A stretch of DNA of 47,612 bases from an uncultured Neomegalonema sp. GTDB lineage: Bacteria; Pseudomonadota; Alphaproteobacteria; Rhodobacterales; Rhodobacteraceae. Made by a program: the position numbers and the translations under genes. The stretch spans positions 1 through 47,612 of the forward strand of contig CALFAK010000030.1 of the NCBI GenBank assembly GCA_937948985.1, written 5' to 3'. Below the pieces are notes generated by a model. The model worked only from the letters and a program-made list of their open reading frames with translations, searched no databases and was not told where the DNA came from. This document shows positions 31,674 to 40,046 of this stretch, piece by piece; within the stretch, counting starts at the first letter, position 1; every line of letters starts with the position of its first letter.

Positions 31674-34468
31674 GCACAGATGCGGCCTTTGCCGGATCTG
31701 GCGCGAAGGGCGACGATGGCGCGATAGCCGCGTTCGGGGATATTGGCAGCTTGGTCGACTTGGATGTGTATCATGCAAGTATAGCCGACGGAACGCCGGT
31801 TCGCGCCGCGCTCATGACGCTGCTGGATGAAGGGCGCGCGCGTGTTCAGACGACCTTCGAAGGCCAAAACCTTGCCGGGATCGAAGCCGGCAAAGCGCTT
31901 ACAAACCTCCAAGACTTTATAATATCAGAATTATTCGCGCTGGGAGAGCGAAACTTCCCCTTGCCCCACCCCACATCAAGCGAGCGGGTGGCCGTGGTTG
32001 CGGTCGGCGGTTACGGGCGGGGGTTACTGGCGCCGGGTTCTGATATCGACCTGCTTTTCCTGACGCCTTACAAGCGGACCGGGTGGACAGAGTCCGTGGT
32101 TGAGACGGTGCTGTATGCGTTGTGGGATTTGAAGCAGAAAATCGGACAGGCGACACGCTCCACAAATGACTGCATCCGCCTTGCGCGCGAGGATATGACG
32201 ATCCGTACATCCCTGCTGGAAACACGACTGATCTGTGGCGATGTCGCGCTTTATGAGGAAATGAAGCAACGGCTGCGCGATGAGCTATTCGCCGATACAG
32301 GCGCTGAATTTGCCGCTGCCAAGCTGGGCGAACGGCGATCACGCCATGAACGGGCGGGGGATTCCCGCTATCTGCTGGAGCCGAATATCAAGGAAGGCAA
32401 AGGCGCGCTGCGGGATTTGCACAGCCTGTTCTGGATCGCAAAATACCTCTATCAGGTTGAAACCACAGACGAACTGGTGGCGCACGGGGTGTTTACAGCC
32501 AAGGAAAACAAGCGTTTTCAGGACGCGGAACAGTTCTTTTGGACGGTGCGGTTCTGGCTGCATTATCTGGCCGGCCGCGCCCGCGAACAACTGACCTTCG
32601 ACAAGCAAATCGAAGTCGCGGAAAACATGTACTTCACAGGGGATGAGGGGCAAAGCGGCGTCGAGCAGTTTATGATGCATTATTTCACCGTCGCCAAAGA
32701 AGTCGGCGATCTGACCCGCATCTTCTGCGCGGCACTTGAGGCTCAGCAGAAAGCACCGCAAAGGCGTGGCGGCTGGGGTTTATTTTCTATGTTCGGCGGA
32801 AGTAATGACGGCGATACGCTCAAACTGGAACACGGGCGTTTGCAAATTGAAGATGCCAGGTTTTTCCGTGATAAACCTATTGAAATTCTGAGGCTTTTCG
32901 AGACCGCAAGCCGCACGGGCGCGACCATCCATCCCGCGACGCTGAAAATCATCCGTCGCAATCTCAAGCTGATCGACGACACATTGCGCGCGGACCCCGA
33001 TGCGAATGAGCTGTTTCTCAAGATCCTGTGCGACACGCGCGACCCTGAGACCGCCCTTCGCTTCATGAACGAGGTCGGCGTGCTGGGCCGCTTTATGCCG
33101 GAGTTTGAGCGCATCGTTTGTATGATGCAGTTTAACATGTACCACCATTACACAGTCGATGAGCATACCATCCGCGCCGTTGGGAATATGAGCGAGATCG
33201 AAGGCGGCAAGCTGCGGGATGAAGCGCCCAAGGCGACCGAGATCATGAAAAATGGGTCGCTAAACCGCCGTGTTCTCTACGTCGCGATGCTGCTGCATGA
33301 TATCGGGAAAGGCCTGCCGGAGGACCATTCCATCGTCGGTGCGCGGATTGCGGAGGAGGTTTGCCCCCGTCTTGGCCTGACGAGTGCTGAGACCGAGCGG
33401 GTTGTCTGGCTGGTACGGCATCACTTGCTGATGTCTGACACGGCGCAAAAGCGCGATCTTGCCGACGTTAAGACCATCCGCGACTTTGCGGATATCGTAC
33501 AGAGCCGCGAGTTGCTGCAAATGCTGCTGGTGCTGACGGTATGTGATATCCGTGCAGTCGGGCCGGGGGTGTGGAACGGCTGGAAGGCGCAGCTTTTGCG
33601 CACGCTCTACAGTGAGACGCAGACGGTTCTCAGTGCAGGCCATGCGGCGCTCAACGAGACGCGTCAGGAGCGGCTGCAACAGGCGAAGGATGCCGTTGCC
33701 GAACGCCTGTCAGGCTGGAATGTCAGCGATGTGGAGGCGTTCGTGAAGCGCCACTATCCGCCCTATTGGCTGGGCCTCGACACCGATGTGCACGAGTTGC
33801 ACGCGCGGATGTTGAAGGACGCGGATAGTGATGGGCTGGCAATTGATGTGTCCGGGGATGAGGGCCGCGCGGCGACGCGCCTTTCGCTGGCGATGGGGGA
33901 TCATCCGGGGCTGTTTTCGCGCATTACGGGGGCGGTTTCGCTGGCCGGAGCGTCCATCGTGGACGCACGCACCTTCACCACATCGGACGGGTTGGCCATC
34001 GCAACGATATGGCTGCAAGACAAAGACGGTGAGGTTTATGATGACCCGCACCGCTTGAAGCGCTTGCGCGATACCATCGCCAAAGTCCTGCGCGGGGAGA
34101 TTACGCCTCATATTGCCATTGAGGAGCGCAAGGGCCAGACGATACAGACACGTGAGGAGAATTTCACCGTTCCTCCGGCGGTGAATTTCGACAATACGGC
34201 GTCGGAATTGTACACGATTATCGAAGTGACAGGGCGGGACAGGCTGGGCTTGGTACATGATCTTTCACATGCCATCGCCAATCAGCGGATCAGTATTTTC
34301 TCTGCAGTTATAGCCACATACGGAGAGCGTGCTGTCGATACGTTTTATGTCAAGGACATGTTCGGGCATAAGGTGATGAACCAGAACAGGCAAAACACCA
34401 TTGCCAAAGCGCTCTACGATGTTCTCAATGACGAAACCGAAGCGGACGCGCAGAAGGCCGCCCTGTGA
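31670..34468 (+). CDS. glnD: Bifunctional [protein-PII] uridylyltransferase/uridylyl-removing enzyme GlnD
   Basis: A 932-residue nitrogen sensor. The nucleotidyltransferase motif GGYGRG with Asp125/Asp127 (SDIDLLF) lies near 113-130 and adds UMP to PII. The HD hydrolase domain (AMLLHDIGKG) lies near 540 and removes it. Two ACT domains near the C-terminus (ATRLSLAMGDHPGLFSRITG, then LYTIIEVTGRDRLGLVHDLS) sense glutamine. The length is normal. GTG 31670 overlaps the lpoA stop by 4 nt and its TGA overlaps the murJ GTG, so lpoA-glnD-murJ form one coupled operon. No glnB is in the window. Confidence 0.96.
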   Translation: MSTDAAFAGSGAKGDDGAIAAFGDIGSLVDLDVYHASIADGTPVRAALMTLLDEGRARVQTTFEGQNLAGIEAGKALTNLQDFIISELFALGERNFPLPHPTSSERVAVVAVGGYGRGLLAPGSDIDLLFLTPYKRTGWTESVVETVLYALWDLKQKIGQATRSTNDCIRLAREDMTIRTSLLETRLICGDVALYEEMKQRLRDELFADTGAEFAAAKLGERRSRHERAGDSRYLLEPNIKEGKGALRDLHSLFWIAKYLYQVETTDELVAHGVFTAKENKRFQDAEQFFWTVRFWLHYLAGRAREQLTFDKQIEVAENMYFTGDEGQSGVEQFMMHYFTVAKEVGDLTRIFCAALEAQQKAPQRRGGWGLFSMFGGSNDGDTLKLEHGRLQIEDARFFRDKPIEILRLFETASRTGATIHPATLKIIRRNLKLIDDTLRADPDANELFLKILCDTRDPETALRFMNEVGVLGRFMPEFERIVCMMQFNMYHHYTVDEHTIRAVGNMSEIEGGKLRDEAPKATEIMKNGSLNRRVLYVAMLLHDIGKGLPEDHSIVGARIAEEVCPRLGLTSAETERVVWLVRHHLLMSDTAQKRDLADVKTIRDFADIVQSRELLQMLLVLTVCDIRAVGPGVWNGWKAQLLRTLYSETQTVLSAGHAALNETRQERLQQAKDAVAERLSGWNVSDVEAFVKRHYPPYWLGLDTDVHELHARMLKDADSDGLAIDVSGDEGRAATRLSLAMGDHPGLFSRITGAVSLAGASIVDARTFTTSDGLAIATIWLQDKDGEVYDDPHRLKRLRDTIAKVLRGEITPHIAIEERKGQTIQTREENFTVPPAVNFDNTASELYTIIEVTGRDRLGLVHDLSHAIANQRISIFSAVIATYGERAVDTFYVKDMFGHKVMNQNRQNTIAKALYDVLNDETEADAQKAAL

Positions 34469-35994
34469 GTCTGGGGCGGGGGTTTCTGACCGTTGGCGGG
34501 ATGACGCTGATCAGCCGTGTGCTGGGGCTGGGGCGGGAGATTATCATTGCGGCGACGCTGGGCGCGGGGGATGCGGCGGACGCGTTTTATGCGGCGTTCC
34601 GGATGCCCAACCTCTTCCGGCGTATCTTTGCGGAGGGCGCGTTCAGCATCGCCTTTGTGCCGCTGTTCACGAAAAGCCTGACCGATGGCGAGGCTGAGGC
34701 GAAGCGGTTTGGCGAGGAGGCGCTGGCGATGCTGGCCAGCGCGCTATTCGTGGTAACATTGATCGCGACGCTGGCGATGCCTGTGCTTATGTACCTGCTC
34801 GCCGCCGGGTTCACGTCACAGCCAGATAAGTACGAGCTGACCGTGCTGCTGGCGCGGATCATGTTTCCGTATCTGATGCTGGTATCCCTGACCGCCATGT
34901 TCAGCGCCGTTCTCAATGCGCTGGGCAAGTTTGCGGTGGCGGCGGGGGCGCCGATCCTGCTGAACATCTTCGTCATAGGCTTCTCCGGCACGGCGTTGCT
35001 GATGGGCTGGCAGATCGAGGTTTGGCTGGCGCTGGGCGTTGTGTTCTCCGGCTTTGCGCAGCTTGCGCTGGTTTGGGGAGCGGCGCGGAAGGCGGGGATG
35101 CGCTTCGCGTTCAAGCGCCCGCGCATCACGCCGGATATGAAGCGCCTGCTGCTGCTGGCCGCGCCTGCGGCGCTGGCGGGCGGGGCGATGCAGATCAATC
35201 TGATGGTTGGATCGATCATCGCGTCGTTCTTTGACGGCGTTGTTTCGTGGCTGACCTATGCGGACCGGTTGTATCAGCTGCCGCTGGGGGTGGTCGGCAT
35301 TGCGGTGGGGATTGTATTGATGCCCGACCTCTCGCGACGGATCAAACTTGGCGATGCGGAGGGCGCGAATAACGCGATGAACCGTTCGGCGGAGTTCGCG
35401 CTGGCCCTGACATTGCCCGCCACCGTCGCGCTGATCCTGATCCCGACCGAGATTGCCCGCGCGATGTTCGAGCGGGGGGCGTATACCGCCTATGACGCCT
35501 CGCAGACGGGGCTGGCGACTGCGCTGTTCGCGCTGGGATTGCCCGCGTTTGTGCTGAACAAGACGCTGACGCCGGGGTTTTTCGCCGCCGAGGACAGTAA
35601 GACGCCCCTGCGCCTGTCGCTGTGGGCGATGGGGATCAACACCGTGCTGGCGCTGGCCGGGGCGTGGTGGTTCGGGTGGATGGCCATCCCCGTCGCGACC
35701 AGCATCGCCGCGTGGGTCAACGTCATCTGGCTGTGGGTGCTGCTGTACGAGCGCGGCTACGCCATCGACACGCGGCTGGCCCGCAAAGTCCCGCGACTGG
35801 CGCTGGCGAGCGTGGTGATGGGCGCGGTGCTGATGGGCCTAGCATGGCTGCTGCGCGACAGCCTCAACAGCGGTCTGGCGCGCGTTGCCGGTGTCTTTGG
35901 CCTCATCATCCTCGGCATGACCACCTACGCCCTCAGCGCAAGGCTGTTCGGGGCGTTTACGTTGGGGGAATTGAGGGCGGGGTTGCGGCGGTGA
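34465..35994 (+). CDS. murJ: Lipid II flippase MurJ
   Basis: A 509-residue MVF-family membrane protein of about 14 transmembrane segments that moves lipid II across the inner membrane. Typical sections are GRGFLTVGGMTLISRVLGLGRE near the start, DAFYAAFRMPNLFRRIFAEGAFSIAFVP (conserved loop), and WLTYADRLYQLPLGVVGIAVG. GTG 34465 overlaps the glnD stop by 4 nt. The very GC-rich third quarter (about 35.4-35.9 kb) has the biased codon use normal for the GC-rich genes here. The stop is followed directly by the promoter of a toxin-antitoxin pair. Confidence 0.93.
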   Translation: MSLGRGFLTVGGMTLISRVLGLGREIIIAATLGAGDAADAFYAAFRMPNLFRRIFAEGAFSIAFVPLFTKSLTDGEAEAKRFGEEALAMLASALFVVTLIATLAMPVLMYLLAAGFTSQPDKYELTVLLARIMFPYLMLVSLTAMFSAVLNALGKFAVAAGAPILLNIFVIGFSGTALLMGWQIEVWLALGVVFSGFAQLALVWGAARKAGMRFAFKRPRITPDMKRLLLLAAPAALAGGAMQINLMVGSIIASFFDGVVSWLTYADRLYQLPLGVVGIAVGIVLMPDLSRRIKLGDAEGANNAMNRSAEFALALTLPATVALILIPTEIARAMFERGAYTAYDASQTGLATALFALGLPAFVLNKTLTPGFFAAEDSKTPLRLSLWAMGINTVLALAGAWWFGWMAIPVATSIAAWVNVIWLWVLLYERGYAIDTRLARKVPRLALASVVMGAVLMGLAWLLRDSLNSGLARVAGVFGLIILGMTTYALSARLFGAFTLGELRAGLRR

Positions 35995-36023
35995 TTGACA
36001 ATTATACGTAAGTTACGTATGTA
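35995..36023 (+). promoter_or_regulatory. Promoter and inverted-repeat operator of the toxin-antitoxin pair
   Basis: TTGACA (35995-36000) is a perfect -35 and begins 1 nt after the murJ stop codon. A 17-nt spacer follows, then TATGTA (36018-36023) as -10. The spacer contains the 7-1-7 perfect inverted repeat TACGTAA-G-TTACGTA (36005-36019), overlapping the -10. Phd-type antitoxins bind such sites and repress their own promoter, so this is the expected operator. GGAGG sits before the antitoxin ATG. Confidence 0.8.
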
Positions 36024-36046
36024 TTTGTGAGTTCAAGGAGGCCCAC

Positions 36047-36280
36047 ATGGAAACTGTCAATATCGCCGACGCGGCCCGTAATCTCTCAAAGATTGTCGCC
36101 AGTGTTGAGTCAGGTGAAACCGTGGTTCTCGCCCGTCGCGGCAAGCCGGTGGCGACCATCGAGCCGATTAAAAACACCAAAATCCGCTATGGCCTGCTGG
36201 AAGGTCAGCTTGATGGCCTGAAAGGCGTTGATTGGCACGAGCCGATGTCAGAGGACGATCTGGCATTGTGGGAAGGGTGA
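36047..36280 (+). CDS. Phd/YefM-type antitoxin
   Basis: A 77-residue antitoxin. METVNIADAARNLSKIVASVESGETVVLARRGKPVATIEP is the classical Phd/YefM dimerisation and DNA-binding domain; the rest is an acidic tail (EPMSEDDLALWEG) that binds and neutralises the toxin. AAGGAGG precedes the ATG. It is 4 nt upstream of the PIN toxin, in the usual antitoxin-first order. It probably controls the promoter just upstream through the inverted repeat at 36005-36019. Confidence 0.9.
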   Translation: METVNIADAARNLSKIVASVESGETVVLARRGKPVATIEPIKNTKIRYGLLEGQLDGLKGVDWHEPMSEDDLALWEG

Positions 36281-36283
36281 GCG

Positions 36284-36691
36284 GTGCGGCGCGTCCTTCT
36301 CGACACCAATGCCCTGCTGTACCTGCTGTCCCCATCACTCGGCACACTGCCGGAGGCGGCACGGAATGCGATTGAAGGCGCGGAATACGTCTTCATCAGC
36401 GGCATCAGCCTGTTCGAGATCGGGCAAAAAGTCCGCGTGGGCAAGCTGCCAATCGCAGAGAGCGTGGTGCGCGCCCTGCCGGAAACAGCAGCGCAAAGCG
36501 GCATCCACGTCGTTGCCGTCTCCCCATCGGTATTGCTTGAAGCGTCGCTCCTGCAATGGGCGCACCGCGACCCGTTTGACAGGATCATTGCCGCAACCGC
36601 AAAGGAAGAGAATGCGGTGCTGATAAGCTCAGACGTGGTTTTGTCGCGGGATGCCGATGTGCTGGGGTTAAGGGGGGTTATTTGGGGGTAG
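36284..36691 (+). CDS. PIN-domain toxin (VapC-like)
   Basis: A 135-residue PIN-fold ribonuclease. Metal-binding acidic residues are Asp7 in LLDTNALL, Glu45 in ISLFEIGQK, Asp96/Asp99 in HRDPFDRII and Asp117 in SSDVVLS. The set is complete, so the toxin looks active. It starts at GTG 36284, 4 nt after the antitoxin stop. Such toxins cut tRNA or mRNA when freed from antitoxin. The pair is inserted between murJ and ubiE, in the place where Rhodobacterales often carry trpS after murJ (from memory). Confidence 0.9.
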   Translation: MRRVLLDTNALLYLLSPSLGTLPEAARNAIEGAEYVFISGISLFEIGQKVRVGKLPIAESVVRALPETAAQSGIHVVAVSPSVLLEASLLQWAHRDPFDRIIAATAKEENAVLISSDVVLSRDADVLGLRGVIWG

Positions 36692-36776
36692 TGGGCGGTA
36701 TGATGAATCTGACCCACGTTGACGCGGGCGTATTTTTCTCGTGGCGAACGATGGTCCGGCGGGCTATCTCTACACC

Positions 36777-37541
36777 ATGAGCAGCACCAACAAACGCACC
36801 CACTTCGGCTATCGTGATGTGACCGAGGATGAGAAGCCCGAGCTTGTGCAGGGCGTTTTCTCCTCTGTGGCGAACCGTTATGACATTATGAATGACCTGA
36901 TGTCCGGCGGGGTTCATCGCATCTGGAAAGCGGCGATGATCGACTGGCTCGCGCCGCGCCCCGGGATGCGGATGCTGGATGTGGCCGGGGGCACAGGGGA
37001 TATCGCGTTCCGAATCCTCGACCGCGCCAACGATAAGCCCGGCGACCCGTCCCACGTCACCATTCTCGACCTGACCGAAGGCATGTTACGCGCCGGGCTG
37101 GAGCGGGCGGAGGGCAAGGCGTTTGACGGGCAGTTGGCGTGGGTCAACGGTGATGCGATGGCGCTGCCGTTCCCGGATAACAGCTTTGACGCCTACACAA
37201 TCGCCTTCGGCATCCGAAACGTCACCCGTGTGCAAGACGCGCTGTCTGAGGCGTTCCGCGTGCTGCGGCCCGGCGGACGGTTTTTATGCCTTGAATTCAG
37301 TGCTGTAACGGTGGCGGGGATGGATAAAATCTACGACGCCTACTCGTTCAACGTGATCCCGCGCCTTGGCCAGATGGTCGCGAATGACCGCGATTCCTAT
37401 CAGTACCTCGTTGAAAGTATTCGCCAATTCCCTGAACAGGAACGCTTTGCGCAAATGATCCGCGAGGCGGGCTTCGGGCAGGTTAAGTACCGCAATATGA
37501 CGGGGGGCGTGGCCGCGCTCCATTCCGGCTGGAAGCTGTGA
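36777..37541 (+). CDS. ubiE: Ubiquinone/menaquinone methyltransferase UbiE
   Basis: A SAM-dependent C-methyltransferase of 254 residues for the ubiquinone pathway. [13 protein letters not shown] and [19 protein letters not shown] form the N-terminal signature. [16 protein letters not shown] is the SAM-binding loop, with [25 protein letters not shown] following. I prefer ATG 36777 ([10 protein letters not shown]) to the in-frame GTG 36741 because the extra N-terminus is atypical. The stop overlaps the ubiB GTG by 4 nt, so the pair is translationally coupled. Confidence 0.96.
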   Translation: MSSTNKRTHFGYRDVTEDEKPELVQGVFSSVANRYDIMNDLMSGGVHRIWKAAMIDWLAPRPGMRMLDVAGGTGDIAFRILDRANDKPGDPSHVTILDLTEGMLRAGLERAEGKAFDGQLAWVNGDAMALPFPDNSFDAYTIAFGIRNVTRVQDALSEAFRVLRPGGRFLCLEFSAVTVAGMDKIYDAYSFNVIPRLGQMVANDRDSYQYLVESIRQFPEQERFAQMIREAGFGQVKYRNMTGGVAALHSGWKL

Positions 37542-39088
37542 AACTGCTGCGCGTACCGGGGTATTTGCTCCGGCTTTTCCGCATTGTTGCGACACTCGCC
37601 CGCTCCGGCGCGTTGACCCAATTGCGCGAGCGGTTTGATGTGGGCGGCATCAGCGGGGCGGTGTTGATTTGCGTTGCGGTTGTCACAAAACCGTTCGGCA
37701 AGCGCGGCAACCCTGACCTGCCGCCCCTCGCCCGTGCGCTGACGGCGCTGGGTCCGGCGGAGGTAAAGCTGGGGCAGATGCTCTCGACCCGCCCCGATGT
37801 GGTGGGTGATCAGATTGCGGCAGAGCTGCGCAGTTTGCAGGATCGGGTCGCCGCGTTCCCCGACAGCGCCGCCGAACAGATGGTGATGCAAGAGCTGGGT
37901 GCGCCTGTGGGTGAGTTGTTCACGCGTTTCGATCCCGCCATCGCCGCCGCCTCCATCGCACAGGTTCACCGTGCGCGGACGCCGGAGGGGCATGAGGTGG
38001 CGGTAAAGGTGCTGCGCCCGAATATCGAGCGTGACTTTCTGCGTGACATTGAGGCGTTCCGCTTTGTCGCGCACGTGCTGGAGTGGGTACTGCCGTCCTC
38101 GCGCCGCCTGAAACCCGTCGCGGTCTACGATCATTTCGAGGAAACGACGCGCATCGAACTCGACCTGCGGCTGGAAGCGGCGGCGGCGTCTGAGTTTGCG
38201 GGTCACACGGCGGATGATCCGTTGTTTCGGGTTCCGGCTGTCGATTGGACACGCTCCGAACAGCGGGTAATGACCTCCGACTGGGTCAACGGCACGCCAA
38301 TCGGGGACATTCCGGCGCTGCGGGCCAAGGGAATCGACGTTGCCGATCTGGGCGAGCGGGTAATTCAGACCTTCCTGCGTCATGCCCTGCACGACGGACT
38401 GTTCCATGCGGATATGCACCAGGGAAACCTGCTGGTCGGAGATGACGGAGCGATTGTTGCGCTGGATTTCGGGATTATGGGACGGCTGGACCCGATGACG
38501 CGGCGGTTTTATGCGGATATCTTGCTGTCTTTCCTGCGCCGGGACTACGAGCGGGCAGCGCGGGTGCATCGGGAAGCCGGATACCTGCCCGCCGACCAGC
38601 CGCTTGACGCGTTTGCCCAGTCTTTGCGTGCCGTGGCCGAGCCGATCTTCGGGTTGGGGGCGAAGAATATCTCGATGGCGCGTCTGCTGGGGCAGTTGTT
38701 CAAAGTGACCGAGCGTTTCGGGATGGAAACGCAGACGCAATTGATATTGCTGCAAAAAACAATGGTGATGGTCGAAGGTGTGGCGCGTGATCTGAACCCT
38801 GATGTGAATATGTGGACCGCTGCAAAGCCCGTGGTCGAGCAGTGGATGCTGGAAAACCTCGGCCCCAAAGCCATCGCCCGTGACCTGAAAAATACTGCTG
38901 TCGCGCTTTCCAGCCTCGGCCCGCGTATGCCCGAAGTGGCGGAGCGGTTGGTGACGATGATCGATCAGGCCACGCTGCCCGAATCTCCCGCGCCGCCGCC
39001 ACGCAGAACGCCGATATGGCCAATGCTGCTGACAGGGGTGATCGGCGGGATGATCGGGGCGGGCGTAATGCTGGTTTTGATGGGATAG
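37538..39088 (+). CDS. ubiB: Ubiquinone biosynthesis protein UbiB
   Basis: A 516-residue member of the atypical kinase/ATPase family (ABC1/COQ8/UbiB), needed for ubiquinone synthesis. The family-specific KxGQ motif is in [23 protein letters not shown] is the Ala-rich loop, and [26 protein letters not shown] is the kinase-like catalytic section. The last 25 residues form membrane segments ([21 protein letters not shown]). It is coupled to ubiE. Despite its older label as a monooxygenase, the role is that of an ATPase aiding lipid biosynthesis. Confidence 0.95.
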   Translation: MKLLRVPGYLLRLFRIVATLARSGALTQLRERFDVGGISGAVLICVAVVTKPFGKRGNPDLPPLARALTALGPAEVKLGQMLSTRPDVVGDQIAAELRSLQDRVAAFPDSAAEQMVMQELGAPVGELFTRFDPAIAAASIAQVHRARTPEGHEVAVKVLRPNIERDFLRDIEAFRFVAHVLEWVLPSSRRLKPVAVYDHFEETTRIELDLRLEAAAASEFAGHTADDPLFRVPAVDWTRSEQRVMTSDWVNGTPIGDIPALRAKGIDVADLGERVIQTFLRHALHDGLFHADMHQGNLLVGDDGAIVALDFGIMGRLDPMTRRFYADILLSFLRRDYERAARVHREAGYLPADQPLDAFAQSLRAVAEPIFGLGAKNISMARLLGQLFKVTERFGMETQTQLILLQKTMVMVEGVARDLNPDVNMWTAAKPVVEQWMLENLGPKAIARDLKNTAVALSSLGPRMPEVAERLVTMIDQATLPESPAPPPRRTPIWPMLLTGVIGGMIGAGVMLVLMG

Positions 39089-39102
39089 CCACACCAAAAC
39101 CG

Positions 39103-39131
39103 TTGACACAAGCGCGCTTGGCGCTTAATCA
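39103..39131 (+). promoter_or_regulatory. Probable promoter of the rpmH-rnpA-yidD-yidC operon
   Basis: TTGACA (39103-39108) is a perfect -35. After a 17-nt spacer comes TAATCA (39126-39131) as a weak -10. The rpmH start codon is about 73 bp further on. A promoter is expected here because rpmH needs strong expression; the -10 match is poor, so this is a proposal. Confidence 0.5.
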
Positions 39132-39203
39132 CGCGAGCCTTACGGAGGACTAACAGTCCGCCCGTGAAAACTATTGTCTAAGCACCGTCCAAGGAGCGAT
39201 CCC

Positions 39204-39338
39204 GTGAAACGCACTTTTCAGCCCAGCAACCGCGTTCGCAAGAACCGCCACGGTTTCCGCGCCCGTATGGCGACGAAAAATGGCCGCAAGATTCTCAACA
39301 GCCGCCGCCGTCAGGGCCGTAAGAAGCTGTCAGCTTGA
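39204..39338 (+). CDS. rpmH: 50S ribosomal protein L34
   Basis: A 44-residue protein, [20 protein letters not shown] and the rest [21 protein letters not shown], identical in pattern to L34. It starts at GTG 39204, preceded by AAGGAGCG. It leads the conserved rpmH-rnpA-yidD-yidC run and its expression is usually joined with RnpA. Confidence 0.98.
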   Translation: MKRTFQPSNRVRKNRHGFRARMATKNGRKILNSRRRQGRKKLSA

Positions 39339-39347
39339 TAAAACGGT

Positions 39348-39713
39348 TTGAGTCGCGACGCGCCTCAGGTTGAGACATTGACACAGCGGCGGGATTTTCT
39401 CGCCGCCGCCCGTGCGAAAAAAGCCGTTACCAAAGGCATGATCGTGCAAAAAAGACGCAGACGCCCCGATGAATCGGATTGCGATATGCGAATCGGTTTC
39501 ACAGCATCGAAAAAAGTCGGCAACGCCGTAAAGCGCAATCTGGCAAAACGCCGGATGCGTATGATTGCGCGCGAAGTGCTACACGGGCATGGCGAGACGG
39601 GGTGCGACTATGTGCTCATCGCCCGTGCGGGATTGACGATAGAGCGCGATTATCAGGCGCTGCGCGGCGATCTGGAATACGCGCTGCGCAAATTGCAGGA
39701 TACCCCCGCGTGA
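39348..39713 (+). CDS. rnpA: Ribonuclease P protein component
   Basis: A 121-residue protein subunit of RNase P, which removes the 5' leader of tRNAs. The conserved block [24 protein letters not shown] (RNR motif region) lies at about 47-70 and binds the RNA. I use the TTG at 39348; the N-terminus is not well conserved in alphaproteobacteria, so the start is uncertain by some codons. It is 9 nt after rpmH and its TGA overlaps the yidD GTG by 4 nt. Confidence 0.92.
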   Translation: MSRDAPQVETLTQRRDFLAAARAKKAVTKGMIVQKRRRRPDESDCDMRIGFTASKKVGNAVKRNLAKRRMRMIAREVLHGHGETGCDYVLIARAGLTIERDYQALRGDLEYALRKLQDTPA

Positions 39714-39964
39714 TAAGGCGCGTTGCCATAGCTGTGGTGAAAGCGCCGATCCACGTGTACCGCTACGCGATTTCCCCGCTTTTGGCCTCTAATTGCCGGT
39801 TTCAGCCGACGTGTTCGTCCTATGCGTTGGAGGCGATCAACACGCATGGCCCTGTGCGCGGCGTCGGCTTTGCGCTGCGCCGGATGGGCCGCTGTCGCCC
39901 CGGTGGCGGGTCCGGCCATGACCCTGTGCCACCGATCAAGAGCAAAATCGTTCAAAAACCTTGA
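39710..39964 (+). CDS. yidD: Membrane protein insertion efficiency factor YidD
   Basis: An 84-residue protein of the YidD family. [20 protein letters not shown] is the signature, with the Cys-x-(x)-x-Cys pattern and YALEAI following. The short C-terminal part ([18 protein letters not shown]) is the family end. The role is an auxiliary one in YidC-dependent membrane insertion. The start is GTG 39710, overlapping rnpA by 4 nt. The larger frame that includes it (from 39479) overlaps rnpA and is not used. Confidence 0.95.
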   Translation: MIRRVAIAVVKAPIHVYRYAISPLLASNCRFQPTCSSYALEAINTHGPVRGVGFALRRMGRCRPGGGSGHDPVPPIKSKIVQKP

Positions 39965-40046
39965 CGATTGAAGCGATGAACGGTTGAACCTGCCCTAGCT
40001 TTCTTAATCTTTGTGACGATCAACATTCCACCCGGAGCCAAACCCT

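Noticed and set aside
37400-39109. Long open frame of 569 codons on the minus strand over ubiE/ubiB
   Set aside because: It is antisense to two well-supported, conserved genes and its product is His/Gln/Arg-rich without domain features; a GC-rich shadow frame.
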